Notes: a model not told the origin generated them from the letters alone. DNA of 64,000 nucleotides from Shewanella carassii (GCF_002777975.1 NZ_NGVS01000014.1:1-64000); one strand, 5' to 3'. Shown: positions 1-9,690, counted from the first letter of the stretch. Numbers and translations are program-made.

Positions 1-47
1 CGAGGCGTTGAGCTAACCTGTACTAATGACTCGAGAGGCTTAACCAT
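1..47 (+). rRNA. 23S ribosomal RNA, 3' end (partial)
   Basis: The first bases match the conserved 3' terminus of gammaproteobacterial 23S rRNA (GTTGAGCTAACC, then TACTAATGA, then GAGGCTTAACC). The gene runs in from the left edge. The 5S gene follows about 100 bases later, the standard order of an rRNA operon. The exact 3' end is uncertain by a few bases. Confidence 0.93.
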
Positions 48-146
48 ACAACCCAGATGGGTTTTACGGACTTGAAGAAGTTAGATACTTGATTGAAGTT
101 TGAACTCAGGCTCTGAAAAGAGCACAGCTTTCCAGATTACCCAATT

Positions 147-263
147 TGTCTGGTGACAATAGCATTGTGGTCCCACCTGATCCCATCCCGAACTCAGAAG
201 TGAAACGCAATTGCGCCGATGGTAGTGTGGGGTCTCCCCATGTGAGAGTAGGTCATCGCCAGA
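147..263 (+). rRNA. 5S ribosomal RNA
   Basis: The sequence carries the hallmark 5S segments: TGGTCCCACCTGATCCCATC, then GAACTCAGAAGTGAAACGC, then GTGAGAGTAGGTCATCGCC. The ends (GTCTGG and CCAGAC) pair as helix I. It lies between the 23S end and tRNA-Asp and is presumably co-transcribed with both. An open frame running across it and the tRNA is not a gene. Confidence 0.96.
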
Positions 264-301
264 CGCCCAATTTTAGTAGTGCGCCAAGGCGTGATACTAA
301 A

Positions 302-378
302 GGAGCGGTAGTTCAGTTGGTTAGAATACCGGCCTGTCACGCCGGGGGTCGCGGGTTCGAGTCCCGTCCGCTCCGCCA
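302..378 (+). tRNA. tRNA-Asp (anticodon GTC)
   Basis: A full cloverleaf can be drawn. The acceptor stem pairs GGAGCGG with CCGCTCC, the D-arm contains AGTTGGTTAGA, the anticodon GTC is at 336-338, and the T-arm contains GGTTCGAGTC. CCA is encoded at 376-378. It sits distal to 5S in the rRNA operon, a common place for tRNA-Asp in gammaproteobacteria. Confidence 0.97.
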
Positions 379-390
379 ACTTAAAGAGAA

Positions 391-418
391 AGCCTCATCG
401 AAAGATGAGGCTTTTTTC
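391..418 (+). terminator. Rho-independent terminator of the rRNA operon
   Basis: An 8-bp GC-containing stem (AGCCTCATC paired with GATGAGGCT, loop GAAA) is followed directly by six T residues. It lies 12 bases after the tRNA-Asp CCA end, so it closes the rRNA/tRNA transcript. Confidence 0.92.
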
Positions 419-620
419 GTTTTAGCTCTTCCTCCATGATTTGTATTGAGTTGCTGCCGTTGTTTGGGTTGTTTCGGGTCTTGATATTGACTAAAGCGAA
501 CAGACAAGCAATATGAGACTATATTCGCTTTGACTGGGATTCGCTCGAGTCTGTGACTTGAACACTTACCCGAAACATTTTTGTCGTTATAATGGCCATA
601 TTCTATTACAGGTGGTGATT

Positions 621-875
621 GTGGATTGTCGTATCGGTTGCGGTGCCTGTTGTATAGCTCCCTCCATCAGTAGTGCTATACCTAGAATGCCACAGGGTAA
701 ACCCGCTGGGGTTCGCTGTGTGCAGCTGGATGACAACAATCTATGCCGCCTCTTTGGTTCCTCTGAACGTCCCGATGTGTGTAGTGAATTTTCGGCGTCA
801 GTTGATGTATGTGGTAACAACAACGAAGAGGCGCTCTGGCTGATAGGCTCTTTAGAGGTGGAAACCTCTTCCTGA
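621..875 (+). CDS. YkgJ-family Cys-cluster protein
   Basis: A short protein of about 84 residues with an N-terminal cysteine cluster (CRIGCGACC) and two further Cys, the pattern of the YkgJ/UPF0153 family, thought to bind a zinc or iron-sulfur centre; the function is not established. The open frame extends upstream to 558, but family members begin just before the first Cys. The GTG at 621 has an ACAGGTG sequence at a fitting distance, and GTGs at 612 and 615 are alternatives. The stop lies 9 bases before nsrR, so the two are probably co-transcribed. That hints at a link with nitrosative stress or Fe-S metabolism, which is inference only. Confidence 0.8.
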   Translation: MDCRIGCGACCIAPSISSAIPRMPQGKPAGVRCVQLDDNNLCRLFGSSERPDVCSEFSASVDVCGNNNEEALWLIGSLEVETSS

Positions 876-884
876 AGGTGAAAG

Positions 885-1337
885 ATGCAGTTAACGCGGT
901 ATACGGATTTTGGAATAAGAACTCTGATGTATCTGGCTATTCAACCGGAGCGTGAGACTCTGTTTCGAATCGCAGAGATCACTGAAGTTTTTGATCTTTC
1001 ACCTAATCATGTCTCCAAGATAGTGCATCACTTGGGTAAACTGGGGTATTTACAAACGATACGCGGCAAGAGTGGTGGTTTTCGTTTGGGGATGGCTCCT
1101 GAGCAGATCAATGTCGGTGAACTAGTGCGGGCTCTGGAAAACTCTCTGGCGCCTATTGATTGCAGCAAGCCCTATTGTCGACTGACCCCAGCTTGTCAGC
1201 TGAAGGGTGTTCTGGCTCAAGCCGTGAATGCCTATCTGGCTGTGCTCGACCGTTATACGCTGGCAGACATTGTCAGTAACCAACAAGAGTTGCGAGCCTT
1301 GCTGCCGGATCTGGATATCCCTGTACTGCAAATCTGA
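885..1337 (+). CDS. nsrR: NsrR, nitric-oxide-sensing Rrf2-family repressor
   Basis: A 150-residue Rrf2 regulator. The N-terminal winged helix starts with the NsrR-like MQLTRYTDFGIRTLMYLA and contains the helix-turn-helix around residues 28-60. The three cysteines that hold the Fe-S cluster in NsrR are present as C93, C98 and C104 in the family's CX4CX5C spacing. IscR has a different spacing, which separates the two. By family knowledge it represses nitric-oxide detoxification genes until NO destroys the cluster. No hmp or other typical target lies beside it. The ATG follows an AGGTGAAAG sequence. The gene ends one base before the convergent YibQ-type gene. Confidence 0.93.
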   Translation: MQLTRYTDFGIRTLMYLAIQPERETLFRIAEITEVFDLSPNHVSKIVHHLGKLGYLQTIRGKSGGFRLGMAPEQINVGELVRALENSLAPIDCSKPYCRLTPACQLKGVLAQAVNAYLAVLDRYTLADIVSNQQELRALLPDLDIPVLQI

Positions 1338-2087
1338 TTAAAGTTTTTTGCCAGCCGTATTCTGCTTTTGAGCCAATGTGATTGGTAATAAGCTGGAGGC
1401 TGGCACTAGAGTGACCCCTATCTTTGCCAGCTCTGGCAACCTCTTCTTGAGGAATTGCATACTCTCTGGGTAAGGGTGGGCTATCATCAAGGCTTCGCCT
1501 TCACTTTGGGCCTTGGCTATTGCCAAGTCCAACTGTCTTTCGAAAGCCTGCTCGGTTAGCTGATTATCCAAGAATACCTGACGTCTCAGCAGCGGAACAC
1601 CCAAGGCATCGGCCTTCTCGCCAGCTTTAGTGTATCGGGTAGTAACACTGTCGATAAAGAAGTGCTCTTCCTGTTGCAATACTTCCATTAACCAGCCCAT
1701 AGGTTGCTCGAGTTGAGTCAACAAACTCCCCATATGGTTGTTACTTCCCCTAGCGAAAGGCACGCTCTGCAAGGCTTGTTTGAGAGTTGCTTTAAACTCG
1801 GTTTCTGACATCTGGTTGTTGAGTCCACCAGGCCCCATGGTCTTGCCGTTAAGCGCCTGCATAGGGAGGTGCACCATAATTTCATGGCCCTTGCTGTGAG
1901 CCTGGCGAGCCAGTTGTTGCCCGAGTGGGGTATGTGGCAATACAGACAAGGTCACGGCTGAAGGCAAGGACAGGGCGGCCTCATCTGTATGGCGGTAGCC
2001 AATATCATCGATGACGATTGCCAGTCTGGCTCCCCACGCGGGAGAGCAACTTACGACCAGCAGTAGTAAGTAGAAACAATAGCGCAC
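1338..2087 (-). CDS. Divergent polysaccharide deacetylase family protein (YibQ-like)
   Basis: A 249-residue predicted secreted protein. An N-terminal signal peptide (about residues 1-19, ending AWG-A) is followed by a NodB-like fold with RLAIVIDDIG at 21-30, the aspartate pair typical of the divergent deacetylase family, and HLPMQA further on. Family members sit next to envC and an S41 protease in many gammaproteobacteria, as here, which suggests a role in peptidoglycan or envelope maintenance; the substrate is unknown. The start is a GTG with no clear ribosome-binding site, 14 bases after the protease stop, so translation may be coupled. It ends abutting nsrR with no visible terminator. Confidence 0.87.
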   Translation of the reverse strand: MRYCFYLLLLVVSCSPAWGARLAIVIDDIGYRHTDEAALSLPSAVTLSVLPHTPLGQQLARQAHSKGHEIMVHLPMQALNGKTMGPGGLNNQMSETEFKATLKQALQSVPFARGSNNHMGSLLTQLEQPMGWLMEVLQQEEHFFIDSVTTRYTKAGEKADALGVPLLRRQVFLDNQLTEQAFERQLDLAIAKAQSEGEALMIAHPYPESMQFLKKRLPELAKIGVTLVPASSLLPITLAQKQNTAGKKL

Positions 2088-2101
2088 GTTTTATATTAAT
2101 T

Positions 2102-3307
2102 TTATTTATTTGATTGTATCCATGCCACCGCCGAGTTGATGGCTCTATCGCTGGCGGTATCTGCATGGGGAGATATGAGGTCGATTATAGGCACAGTTTT
2201 GTTATTGGAAACAGTATTGGGTGCGATTTTTATATCGGGTTCTACCCCTTTGGCGTTGATATCCTGGCCTTTTGGGGTGGTATAGCGGGCAATGGTCAGC
2301 TTGATGGCATTACCATCGACAAGTGTTGGGATCAGGCTTTGTACAGTGCCTTTACCGAAGCTGGTTTCACCTATCACCTTGGCACGGTTGTTCTCCTGCA
2401 ACGCCGCCGCCAGCACTTCGGAAGCCGAGGCTGAACCGCGATTGATCAGCACTAATATGGGCACGCCGGCTAGCATGGTTTGCGGAGATGCATAATAATC
2501 TGAGTTGGCATCGAAGAAGCGTCCTTCGGTAGCGACTATGCGGCCCTCATGGAGAAACAGATCGGCAATTCGAATCGCCTGATCCAGTAAACCGCCGGGA
2601 TTGTTACGTAAATCCAAAATCAAACCATTTAGTGGCTGCTGTTGCCACTCGCTCAACAGGCGGACCATGTCGCGGGTAGAATCTTCTTGAAAACTTGCCA
2701 AACGAATATAACCAATGTCGTTGCTGAGCATCTTTCCAAGCACAGAGTGGATGCTGATAGTGGCCGGTTTGAGGCTGACTTCAAAGCTGACATCCGAGTG
2801 AGCATGATGCAGTTGCAGCGATAACTCACGGTTGCTGCTGCTGAATTGCTTTATTTGGCTCAGTACTTGTTCCAGAGACTGTTTGGAAATGAGCTGACCG
2901 TTGACTGCGGTAACAATATCGCCGGCCATGATCCCGGCTTGTTCGGCCGGAGAACCGGGAAAAGGCGCGATAATTCTGAGCTTTTCCCCTTCAGTGGACA
3001 CTTCAAAGCCGTAGCCGAAGTATTCCCCACGGTTGCTGTCTCTGAGGCTGTTCATCTGCTCCGGTTTCAGAAAGCTGGAATAAGGGTCGAGATGTTGGAA
3101 TATGCCTTCAATGGCGGCATCGACAAGCTCTTTGCGGCTGATATCCCTGACGTAGTAGGTTTCCACTGTATCCATCACATCCAGCAATAATGAAAGCTCG
3201 TGGGTGTGACTGGGCTTTGGAAAGTTTTCGTGGCTGGCCAGGCTGAGAGAGACTCCCATGATGATACCAAGACCGATATACAGCAGGTTGCGAATAGAGT
3301 TGCCCAT
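2102..3307 (-). CDS. S41-family carboxyl-terminal processing protease
   Basis: A 401-residue CtpA-type serine protease. Residues 1-25 form a signal peptide or membrane anchor. A PDZ domain spans about 95-180 (GYGFEVSTEG, then PFPGSPAEQAGI). The S41 core follows with LRNNPGGLLDQA at 233-244. The Ser-Lys dyad is visible: S294 in GSASASE and K319 in FGKGTVQ. Such proteases trim or degrade periplasmic proteins, including peptidoglycan hydrolases. It lies between envC and the YibQ-type gene on the same strand, with 32 bases after envC, so it probably shares their operon. The ATG follows AAGGGGG. Confidence 0.94.
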   Translation of the reverse strand: MGNSIRNLLYIGLGIIMGVSLSLASHENFPKPSHTHELSLLLDVMDTVETYYVRDISRKELVDAAIEGIFQHLDPYSSFLKPEQMNSLRDSNRGEYFGYGFEVSTEGEKLRIIAPFPGSPAEQAGIMAGDIVTAVNGQLISKQSLEQVLSQIKQFSSSNRELSLQLHHAHSDVSFEVSLKPATISIHSVLGKMLSNDIGYIRLASFQEDSTRDMVRLLSEWQQQPLNGLILDLRNNPGGLLDQAIRIADLFLHEGRIVATEGRFFDANSDYYASPQTMLAGVPILVLINRGSASASEVLAAALQENNRAKVIGETSFGKGTVQSLIPTLVDGNAIKLTIARYTTPKGQDINAKGVEPDIKIAPNTVSNNKTVPIIDLISPHADTASDRAINSAVAWIQSNK

Positions 3308-3339
3308 GTAGCCCCCTTTGAAGTGGCGGGGGCTGATGA

Positions 3340-4476
3340 TTAGCGCCGACAGTAATTTGCCGGATCGACAGCTTGCCCCTTATGCCTTATTTCAAAGTAT
3401 AGGCCAGGCTCAGTTTGTCCTCCTGAACGTCCTACCAGTGCCACGGCTTCGCCGGCCTTGACTGAATCGCCTGCGTCTTTCAGCAATGCTTGGGCGTGGC
3501 CATAGAGGCTCATATAACCTTTGCCGTGATCGACGACCAGCACCATACCAAAGCCGCGCAACCAATCTGCATAGATCACCTTACCTGCGGCTACAGCACT
3601 GACAGACTGGCCCTCCGGAGCGGACAGCATGACGCCTTTCCAGCGCACACTGCCGGAACGCTGACTACCAAAGCTGTTTTTGATCCTGCCCTTGGTGGGC
3701 CAGTTGAGGGCGCCACGGGACTTGGCCAATCCTTCCATGCTGGGGCTATCGCGCATGGCAGTCAGGGCTTGCTCGACAACCCGCTTCAGTGAGGCTTCTT
3801 CTATCTGCAGTTGCTCCAGCTCCGAGGCCTTACTGCTGATGGTGCGTTGCAGTTCCTTCAGCGTTTGCTGTCGCTGATCCTGTTCTTGATTGAGGCGCTT
3901 GGATTGAGCCTTCTGATCCAATACCAGCTGGTTGAGTCGATTGCGTTCCTGTTGCTCGCTCTGCTGCACTGCCGACAATTCCTGGCGGGTCTGTTTCAGT
4001 TGTTCTATGGCCTGCATTCTGGCCTTGTTGAGGTAGTCATAGTAAGCCAGCATTCGCTCTATGGTGGCTGGATCTTGCTGATTAAGCAGCATCTTGCTGT
4101 AGTCATGATTCCCGGCGAGATAAGCACTGGTCAGCTGCTTGGCCAGGGTTTGCTGTTGGCTTTCTTTCAGCTTGTCCAGCTGTGCAGCTCTTTGCTTTAG
4201 CTCGGAGAGACGCTTTTCGGCGTTGCGGAGGGCATTTTCAGTTTGGTTGACCTTGCGGGCGGCATCGGCGATAGCCTGCTCGTCTTTTTTCAGCAGTTGC
4301 AGCAGCTTTTCCCGCTGCTTGCCTGTGTCTCTCAGGGCATTTTGCTGGGCGGTGATCTGAGATTGCAGTGCCTTTAACTCGGACTGACGCCGCTCCAGAT
4401 CGGATGCCTGCAGCTGAGAGGAAAACACGAGAAAGCCAGCAAGTATGCTGGCTTTGGCTAAAATACGCTTCTGCAC
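3340..4476 (-). CDS. envC: EnvC, murein hydrolase activator (LytM domain)
   Basis: A 378-residue periplasmic protein: a signal peptide to about residue 24, a long coiled coil (about 25-245) and a C-terminal LytM/M23 domain (about 255-378). The zinc ligands of active M23 enzymes are lost: the HxxxxD motif is replaced in RWKGVMLSAPEG. This marks it as an activator of the AmiA/AmiB amidases at the division septum rather than a hydrolase. It lies 10 bases after gpmM on the same strand, the arrangement seen in E. coli. The start is a GTG with only a weak Shine-Dalgarno sequence. Confidence 0.94.
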   Translation of the reverse strand: MQKRILAKASILAGFLVFSSQLQASDLERRQSELKALQSQITAQQNALRDTGKQREKLLQLLKKDEQAIADAARKVNQTENALRNAEKRLSELKQRAAQLDKLKESQQQTLAKQLTSAYLAGNHDYSKMLLNQQDPATIERMLAYYDYLNKARMQAIEQLKQTRQELSAVQQSEQQERNRLNQLVLDQKAQSKRLNQEQDQRQQTLKELQRTISSKASELEQLQIEEASLKRVVEQALTAMRDSPSMEGLAKSRGALNWPTKGRIKNSFGSQRSGSVRWKGVMLSAPEGQSVSAVAAGKVIYADWLRGFGMVLVVDHGKGYMSLYGHAQALLKDAGDSVKAGEAVALVGRSGGQTEPGLYFEIRHKGQAVDPANYCRR

Positions 4477-4486
4477 CGGGTCAGTG

Positions 4487-6028
4487 TTACTCTTTTGTAT
4501 GGATTAACGGACGCCCTGTCATTTCGTCAGGAATGCTCTGTCCCATCAGTGTCAGCATGGTTGGTGCGATATCACTCAGGCGGCCACCTTCATCAATTGT
4601 GGCCTCGCGACCGACATAGATAAAGGGCACCAGCTCACTGGTGTGGGCAGTATGAGCCTGACCTGTGATTTCATCCACCATCTGCTCGGCGTTGCCATGG
4701 TCGGCAGTGATAATGCACTCACCATCTACCTTGGCCAGTGCGTCTACGACTCGGCCTATACAGGCATCCACGGCTTCACAAGCCTTAACCGCGGCATCAA
4801 ACTTGCCGGTATGGCCAACCATGTCACCGTTGGGATAGTTACAGATAATGACATCATATTTAGTTGATTCAATAGCTTCAACCAACTTATCTGTCAGTTC
4901 TGTCGAGCTCATCTCGGGTTGCAAGTCGTAGGTGGCGACTTTGGGCGAGTTGATCAGAATACGGTCTTCACCCTCGAATGGCTGCTCTTTGCCGCCGTTG
5001 AAGAAGAAGGTTACGTGGGCGTATTTCTCGGTTTCAGAAATACGCAGCTGGGTCAGACCGCGATTCTGCAGTACCTCGCCCAGGGTGTTGACCAGGTCTT
5101 CTGATGGGAAGGCTACCGGAGCCTTGATATCGGCGGCATACTCTGTGAGCATGACAAAGTTGACCTTGGGCGTTACTGCGCGTTCAAAACCATCGAAGTC
5201 AGGATTGACGAAGGCGCGGGTGATCTGTCTGGCGCGGTCGGCACGGAAGTTCATGAAAATCAGCGCATCGCCATCGTGCAGTGTTGTGGCCTTACCTTGA
5301 TCCAGAATCGCAGTTGCGGCAACAAACTCATCGTTTTCATCGCGGCCGTAGGCAGCTTCCAATGCGGCCACGGCAGAGTCGGCATTGTATTTACCCTGAC
5401 CTTGAGTGATTAGATCGTAGGCTTGGGAGACTCGGTCCCAACGGTTGTCCCTGTCCATGGCGTAGTAGCGGCCAACGATGGAGGCTATGCGACCTCGGCC
5501 TAATTCGGCAAACAGCTTGTCGAAGCGTTCCAGGCTGGCTTTGGCGCTGCGTGGCGGGGTATCACGCCCATCGAGAAAGGCGTGCAGGTAAACCTGCTTG
5601 GCACCACGTTTGACGGCCATGCGGCACATGGCTTCAAGATGATCTTCATGGCTGTGAACACCGCCGGGTGACAGCAGTCCCATGATGTGCACTGCGCCGT
5701 CTGCCTTGATGGCGGCGTCGACCGCCTCGATCAGTGCTTGGGTTTGCTCAAATTCGCCATCTTCAATGGCCTTGCTGATGCGGGTCAGTTCCTGATAAAC
5801 GATGCGGCCGGAACCAATATTGATATGGCCCACTTCAGAGTTGCCCATCTGCCCGTCAGGCAAACCAACATCTTTACCTGAGCCGGAAATCAAACTGTGG
5901 GCGTATTCGGCGTTGAGTCTGTCGAGAACTGGAGTATTGGCATGATGGACGGCATTCATATGCGTCCCTTCACGATAACCCCAGCCGTCCAGAATCAGCA
6001 GTGCCAAAGGACGTTTGCTTGTGTTCAT
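4487..6028 (-). CDS. gpmM: 2,3-bisphosphoglycerate-independent phosphoglycerate mutase
   Basis: A 513-residue cytoplasmic glycolytic enzyme that interconverts 3- and 2-phosphoglycerate using two Mn ions and a phosphoserine intermediate. Motifs: [11 protein letters not shown] near the N-terminus (metal-binding Asp), [17 protein letters not shown] (catalytic Ser), FLDGRDTPP, and the C-terminal metal ligands in [10 protein letters not shown]. The length matches the family. The frame is open to 6061, but the ATG at 6028 ([17 protein letters not shown]) fits family starts and has ACAGGT at a good distance. It leads the envC-protease-deacetylase gene set and diverges from the rhodanese gene. Confidence 0.97.
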   Translation of the reverse strand: MNTSKRPLALLILDGWGYREGTHMNAVHHANTPVLDRLNAEYAHSLISGSGKDVGLPDGQMGNSEVGHINIGSGRIVYQELTRISKAIEDGEFEQTQALIEAVDAAIKADGAVHIMGLLSPGGVHSHEDHLEAMCRMAVKRGAKQVYLHAFLDGRDTPPRSAKASLERFDKLFAELGRGRIASIVGRYYAMDRDNRWDRVSQAYDLITQGQGKYNADSAVAALEAAYGRDENDEFVAATAILDQGKATTLHDGDALIFMNFRADRARQITRAFVNPDFDGFERAVTPKVNFVMLTEYAADIKAPVAFPSEDLVNTLGEVLQNRGLTQLRISETEKYAHVTFFFNGGKEQPFEGEDRILINSPKVATYDLQPEMSSTELTDKLVEAIESTKYDVIICNYPNGDMVGHTGKFDAAVKACEAVDACIGRVVDALAKVDGECIITADHGNAEQMVDEITGQAHTAHTSELVPFIYVGREATIDEGGRLSDIAPTMLTLMGQSIPDEMTGRPLIHTKE

Positions 6029-6256
6029 GTTGATACCTGTAAAGTTGAAAGAATTGGTCAAATCTGAAATTGGTTAAATATTACTACGTCTGCCCTGAGG
6101 GCAAAAGCCATTTACCCCGATTGTGACAATAGGGCGGACCGCGGTTTAACGCCGATTCAAGGGGCAAAACTGCAGCGAAACAGCTGCAATCTGCCTGGCC
6201 TCTGGGTATACTCTGCGCTTGTCCGAAATGGCCCAATAGATAACAGGCAGTTAAAA

Positions 6257-6691
6257 ATGCAGGAATATGTAGAGTTTTTTAAAGCCCACCCCATGCTAAG
6301 CCTGGCCTGGGTGGGTTTGTTTATCGCCGTGATTGTCACCCTGTTCAAATCCGGTTTTTCCAAGGTTAAAAGCGTCGATCATCAGCAGGCGATTTTCCTG
6401 ATGAATAAGGAAGACGCCAAGGTGATAGATGTGCGAGCCAAAGACGATTTTCGTAAGGGACACATTCTCAATGCTCAGAATGTACCCATGGCCGATATCA
6501 AAAATAATCAGGCGTCCAACCTTGAAAAGTACAAAACCACACCCATTATACTGGTATGCAACGCTGGCATGACCTCATCTCAAGCGGCTCAGATTTTGGT
6601 TAAGCAAGGCTTTGAAAAAGTCTTTAACCTCAAAGGTGGTATGGGTGATTGGCAGGCAGCAAATATGCCTGTATCCAAAAGCAAAAGATAA
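6257..6691 (+). CDS. Membrane-anchored rhodanese-like protein (YibN type)
   Basis: A 144-residue protein with one N-terminal transmembrane segment (about residues 13-32) and a single rhodanese domain (about 45-135). The active-site loop reads VCNAGMTSSQ, so the catalytic cysteine is present. Likely a sulfurtransferase or persulfide carrier facing the cytoplasm; the partner is unknown. It precedes secB as yibN does in E. coli. The start has GGCAGTTAAAA upstream, a modest ribosome-binding site. Confidence 0.92.
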   Translation: MQEYVEFFKAHPMLSLAWVGLFIAVIVTLFKSGFSKVKSVDHQQAIFLMNKEDAKVIDVRAKDDFRKGHILNAQNVPMADIKNNQASNLEKYKTTPIILVCNAGMTSSQAAQILVKQGFEKVFNLKGGMGDWQAANMPVSKSKR

Positions 6692-6896
6692 TGAGTGTCG
6701 GCGGTTGTCATTGCATTTGGCGCCGCTCTGTTAGTAGAGTGGCCATACTGAAGTGGCAACCGGCATCCTGAGTTCTGTTCCGGCGCTGAACAGATGAATA
6801 GCAGGGATGATGACTGGGAGTCACAATCGACCCGAGTAACATACACCCTAAACACCGGCTCATTGCAAGCCGAGACTAAATGGATAGGTAGGAATT

Positions 6897-7382
6897 ATGG
6901 CTGAAGTAGCAAACAACGAACAACAAGCCCCACAGTTCAACATTCAACGTGTGTATATCAAGGACGTTTCTTTCGAAACTCCTAACAGCCCAGCGGTATT
7001 CCAGAAAGAGTGGAATCCTGAAGTTAAGCTGGATCTGGATACCCGTAGCGCCAAGTTGGCCGACGACGTTTTTGAAGTAGTACTGTCACTGACTGTGACC
7101 GCCAAAAATGGTGAAGAAACAGCTTTCCTGTGTGAAGTACAACAAGCCGGTATCTTCTCTATCTCTGGTCTGAGCGATCCTCAACTGGCTCATTCTCTGG
7201 GCGCTTACTGCCCTAACATCCTGTTCCCTTATGCCCGTGAAACTGTGGCCAGCCTAGTATCCCGTGGTACTTTCCCACAGCTGAACCTGGCACCTGTGAA
7301 CTTCGACGCCCTGTTCGCTCAGTATGTGCAGCAGCGTCAAGCCGCCGCCGAGCAAGCTCCGGCCGAAGAAGCAAACGCGTAA
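6897..7382 (+). CDS. secB: SecB, protein-export chaperone
   Basis: A 161-residue acidic cytoplasmic chaperone that keeps preproteins unfolded and hands them to SecA. The body matches SecB closely: [19 protein letters not shown], then [10 protein letters not shown] and [15 protein letters not shown]. The C-terminal tail is rich in Ala and Glu. The ATG has TAGGTAGGAATT before it. gpsA starts 7 bases after the stop, so the two form a transcription unit, as in E. coli. Confidence 0.98.
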   Translation: MAEVANNEQQAPQFNIQRVYIKDVSFETPNSPAVFQKEWNPEVKLDLDTRSAKLADDVFEVVLSLTVTAKNGEETAFLCEVQQAGIFSISGLSDPQLAHSLGAYCPNILFPYARETVASLVSRGTFPQLNLAPVNFDALFAQYVQQRQAAAEQAPAEEANA

Positions 7383-7389
7383 TCAGCCG

Positions 7390-8406
7390 ATGAAAGACAC
7401 TGCCGAAATAACGGTATTGGGGGCGGGCTCTTATGGCACCGCCCTTGCCATTTCTTTGGCCAGCAATGGACACAGTACCCTGTTGTGGGGGCATGAACCC
7501 GAGCATGTGGCTAAACTCGCTGCCGAGCGCAGTAACCAAGCCTTTCTTCCCGGAATAGCCTTTCCCGACTCCCTGGTGATGGAGGCCGATCTGGCCAAAG
7601 CATTGGCGGCGTCGCGAAATATTCTGGTGGTGGTGCCAAGTCATGTCTTCGCCGAAGTGCTGGCTCAGGCCAAGCCTCTGCTGCGTGATGATGCCCGCAT
7701 CATTTGGGCTACCAAGGGGCTGGAGCCGGAAAGTGGCCGCCTGTTGCAGGATGTTGCCCGCGATGTGCTGGGGGAGAAATATCCGCTGGCGGTATTGTCC
7801 GGACCGACTTTTGCCAAAGAGCTGGCGGCAGGGTTACCAACCGCCATCTCAGTGGCCGGTACCGATGCCGAGTTTACCGAAGATCTGGTGGAATTGTTGC
7901 ACAGCCCCAAACGTCTGAGAGTGTATGCCAATGACGATTTTATCGGCCTGCAACTCGGTGGCGCGGTCAAGAATGTCATCGCCATAGGTGCCGGTATGTC
8001 CGATGGTATTGGCTTTGGTGCCAATGCCCGTACTGCCCTGATCACCCGTGGTTTGGTGGAGTTGAGCCGTCTGGGGGAGGCCTTGGGCGCTCATGCTTCT
8101 ACCTTTATGGGAATGGCGGGTCTTGGGGACTTGGTGTTGACCTGTACCGATAACCAATCGCGCAACCGTCGCTTTGGTTTGGCATTGGGTAAGGGTTGTG
8201 ATGTCAATACTGCCCAGGCCGAAATCGGTCAGGTGGTTGAAGGTTACCGCAACACCAAAGAGGTCTACACCCTGGCCAAGCGCTTGGGAGTCGAGATGCC
8301 GATCACCGAGCAGATCTATCAGGTGTTGTATCAGGGCAAATCGCCTATTGATGCGGCCAAAGAACTACTGGCCAGAGAGAAGAAGTCGGAAACCTCAGCA
8401 GACTGA
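7390..8406 (+). CDS. gpsA: GpsA, NAD(P)-dependent glycerol-3-phosphate dehydrogenase
   Basis: A 338-residue enzyme that makes sn-glycerol 3-phosphate from dihydroxyacetone phosphate for phospholipid synthesis. The Rossmann motif [12 protein letters not shown] lies at the N-terminus. [16 protein letters not shown] and [12 protein letters not shown] (catalytic Lys) follow, and [11 protein letters not shown] lies in the C-terminal domain. The frame is open from 7324 inside secB, but the ATG at 7390 fits the family and avoids overlap. Its product feeds the acyltransferase PlsB, also encoded in this window. Confidence 0.97.
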   Translation: MKDTAEITVLGAGSYGTALAISLASNGHSTLLWGHEPEHVAKLAAERSNQAFLPGIAFPDSLVMEADLAKALAASRNILVVVPSHVFAEVLAQAKPLLRDDARIIWATKGLEPESGRLLQDVARDVLGEKYPLAVLSGPTFAKELAAGLPTAISVAGTDAEFTEDLVELLHSPKRLRVYANDDFIGLQLGGAVKNVIAIGAGMSDGIGFGANARTALITRGLVELSRLGEALGAHASTFMGMAGLGDLVLTCTDNQSRNRRFGLALGKGCDVNTAQAEIGQVVEGYRNTKEVYTLAKRLGVEMPITEQIYQVLYQGKSPIDAAKELLAREKKSETSAD

Positions 8407-8483
8407 GCCATCTCCAATCCCGGAAAAGGATGCTAGAATAGCGTCCTTTTTTATTGCCCTTGTTGGGCCTGAGAGTGAGCGTT

Positions 8484-9674
8484 ATGTCAGTTAAACAGCA
8501 TCAGGTGATCATTATCGGCGCTGGCGCCGCAGGGTTAATGTGTGCCCTCACTGCCGGGTATCGGGGCCGGGATGTCCTCTTGCTGGATAACGCTAAACAA
8601 CTGGGGCGCAAAATTCTGATCAGTGGCGGCGGTCGCTGCAACTTCACCAATCAGAACATTGAACCGGGCGCCTATCTCTGCAGTAACCCACACTTCGTTA
8701 AGTCGGCGCTGGCTCGTTTCAGCCAGTGGGACTTTATCGCCATGGTCGAGCGGCACGGCATCGATTATCACGAGAAGACCCTGGGACAGCTGTTTTGTGA
8801 TGACTCGGCCAAAGATATCGTCGATATGCTGACCACAGAGTGCGATTGGGCCGGGGTTAAGATTCAGCTGCGTACCGAAATTCTGTCTGTGGCAGCCACA
8901 GATGGCGGTTACTGCCTGCAAACCAGTGAAGGGGAATATCGCTGTGAGTCACTAGTGATAGCCACAGGGGGCCTGTCCATGCCGAAGCTCGGGGCTACGC
9001 CGTTTGGATTCCGTATCGCCGAGCAGTTTGCCATCAAGGTGCTGCCGACCACTGCCGGGCTGGTTCCCTTTACCTTACAGCCTGAAGACAAGGCCAGGTT
9101 TGAAGGCCTGTCCGGCATCAGCTTGCCGGTTATCGCCAAAGCCGAGTGCGGCAGGCAGTTTAGAGAAGCCATGTTATTTACCCACAGAGGTTTGTCCGGG
9201 CCAGCTGTGCTACAGATCTCCTCCTACTGGCAGCCAGGCCAGAGTGTGCTGTTTGATTTACTGCCGGACCTGGATTTTGTCGACTGGTGCAAAACAATTA
9301 CTGCTGAATCACCAAAATTGTCGCTTAAAAATGGATTATCTCGGTTGTTACCTAAGCGCTTGGTTGAGAGGCTGCTGGAGCTGGGTGAATTACCCAACAA
9401 GAACCTTAACCAACTGTCCAAGGCCGATATAGCTGCGCTGGACAGTTATTTCCACTGCTGGCAGATCCAACCCGGCGGCACCGAGGGTTATCGTACCGCC
9501 GAGGTGACTCTGGGCGGAGTGGATACCGATGAGTTATCCTCCAAGACCATGGAGGCCAAGCGTCATCCCGGGCTCTATTTTATCGGTGAAGTGGTGGATG
9601 TCAGTGGCTGGCTCGGCGGCTATAACTTCCAGTGGGCCTGGAGTTCCGGCTACGCCGCCGGTGAAGTGGTGTAA
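8484..9674 (+). CDS. YhiN/HI0933-family FAD-dependent oxidoreductase
   Basis: A 396-residue flavoprotein with an N-terminal dinucleotide-binding motif (VIIIGAGAAGLMCA), the family signature GRKILISGGGRCNFTN, an internal ATGGLSMPKLGATPFG, and the C-terminal GGYNFQWAWSSGYAAG that completes the FAD site. The family is widespread and may act on an unidentified reduced substrate; no reaction is assigned. The start at 8484 is preferred over 8454 because GAGAGTGAGC precedes it and the Rossmann strand follows shortly. A strong terminator lies 17 bases after the stop. Confidence 0.9.
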   Translation: MSVKQHQVIIIGAGAAGLMCALTAGYRGRDVLLLDNAKQLGRKILISGGGRCNFTNQNIEPGAYLCSNPHFVKSALARFSQWDFIAMVERHGIDYHEKTLGQLFCDDSAKDIVDMLTTECDWAGVKIQLRTEILSVAATDGGYCLQTSEGEYRCESLVIATGGLSMPKLGATPFGFRIAEQFAIKVLPTTAGLVPFTLQPEDKARFEGLSGISLPVIAKAECGRQFREAMLFTHRGLSGPAVLQISSYWQPGQSVLFDLLPDLDFVDWCKTITAESPKLSLKNGLSRLLPKRLVERLLELGELPNKNLNQLSKADIAALDSYFHCWQIQPGGTEGYRTAEVTLGGVDTDELSSKTMEAKRHPGLYFIGEVVDVSGWLGGYNFQWAWSSGYAAGEVV

Positions 9675-9690
9675 CTGAGATCAATCCAAT

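Noticed and set aside
146..439. Open frame of 97 codons across the 5S and tRNA-Asp genes
   Set aside because: It overlaps two clear structural RNA genes and the terminator and has no protein family resemblance.
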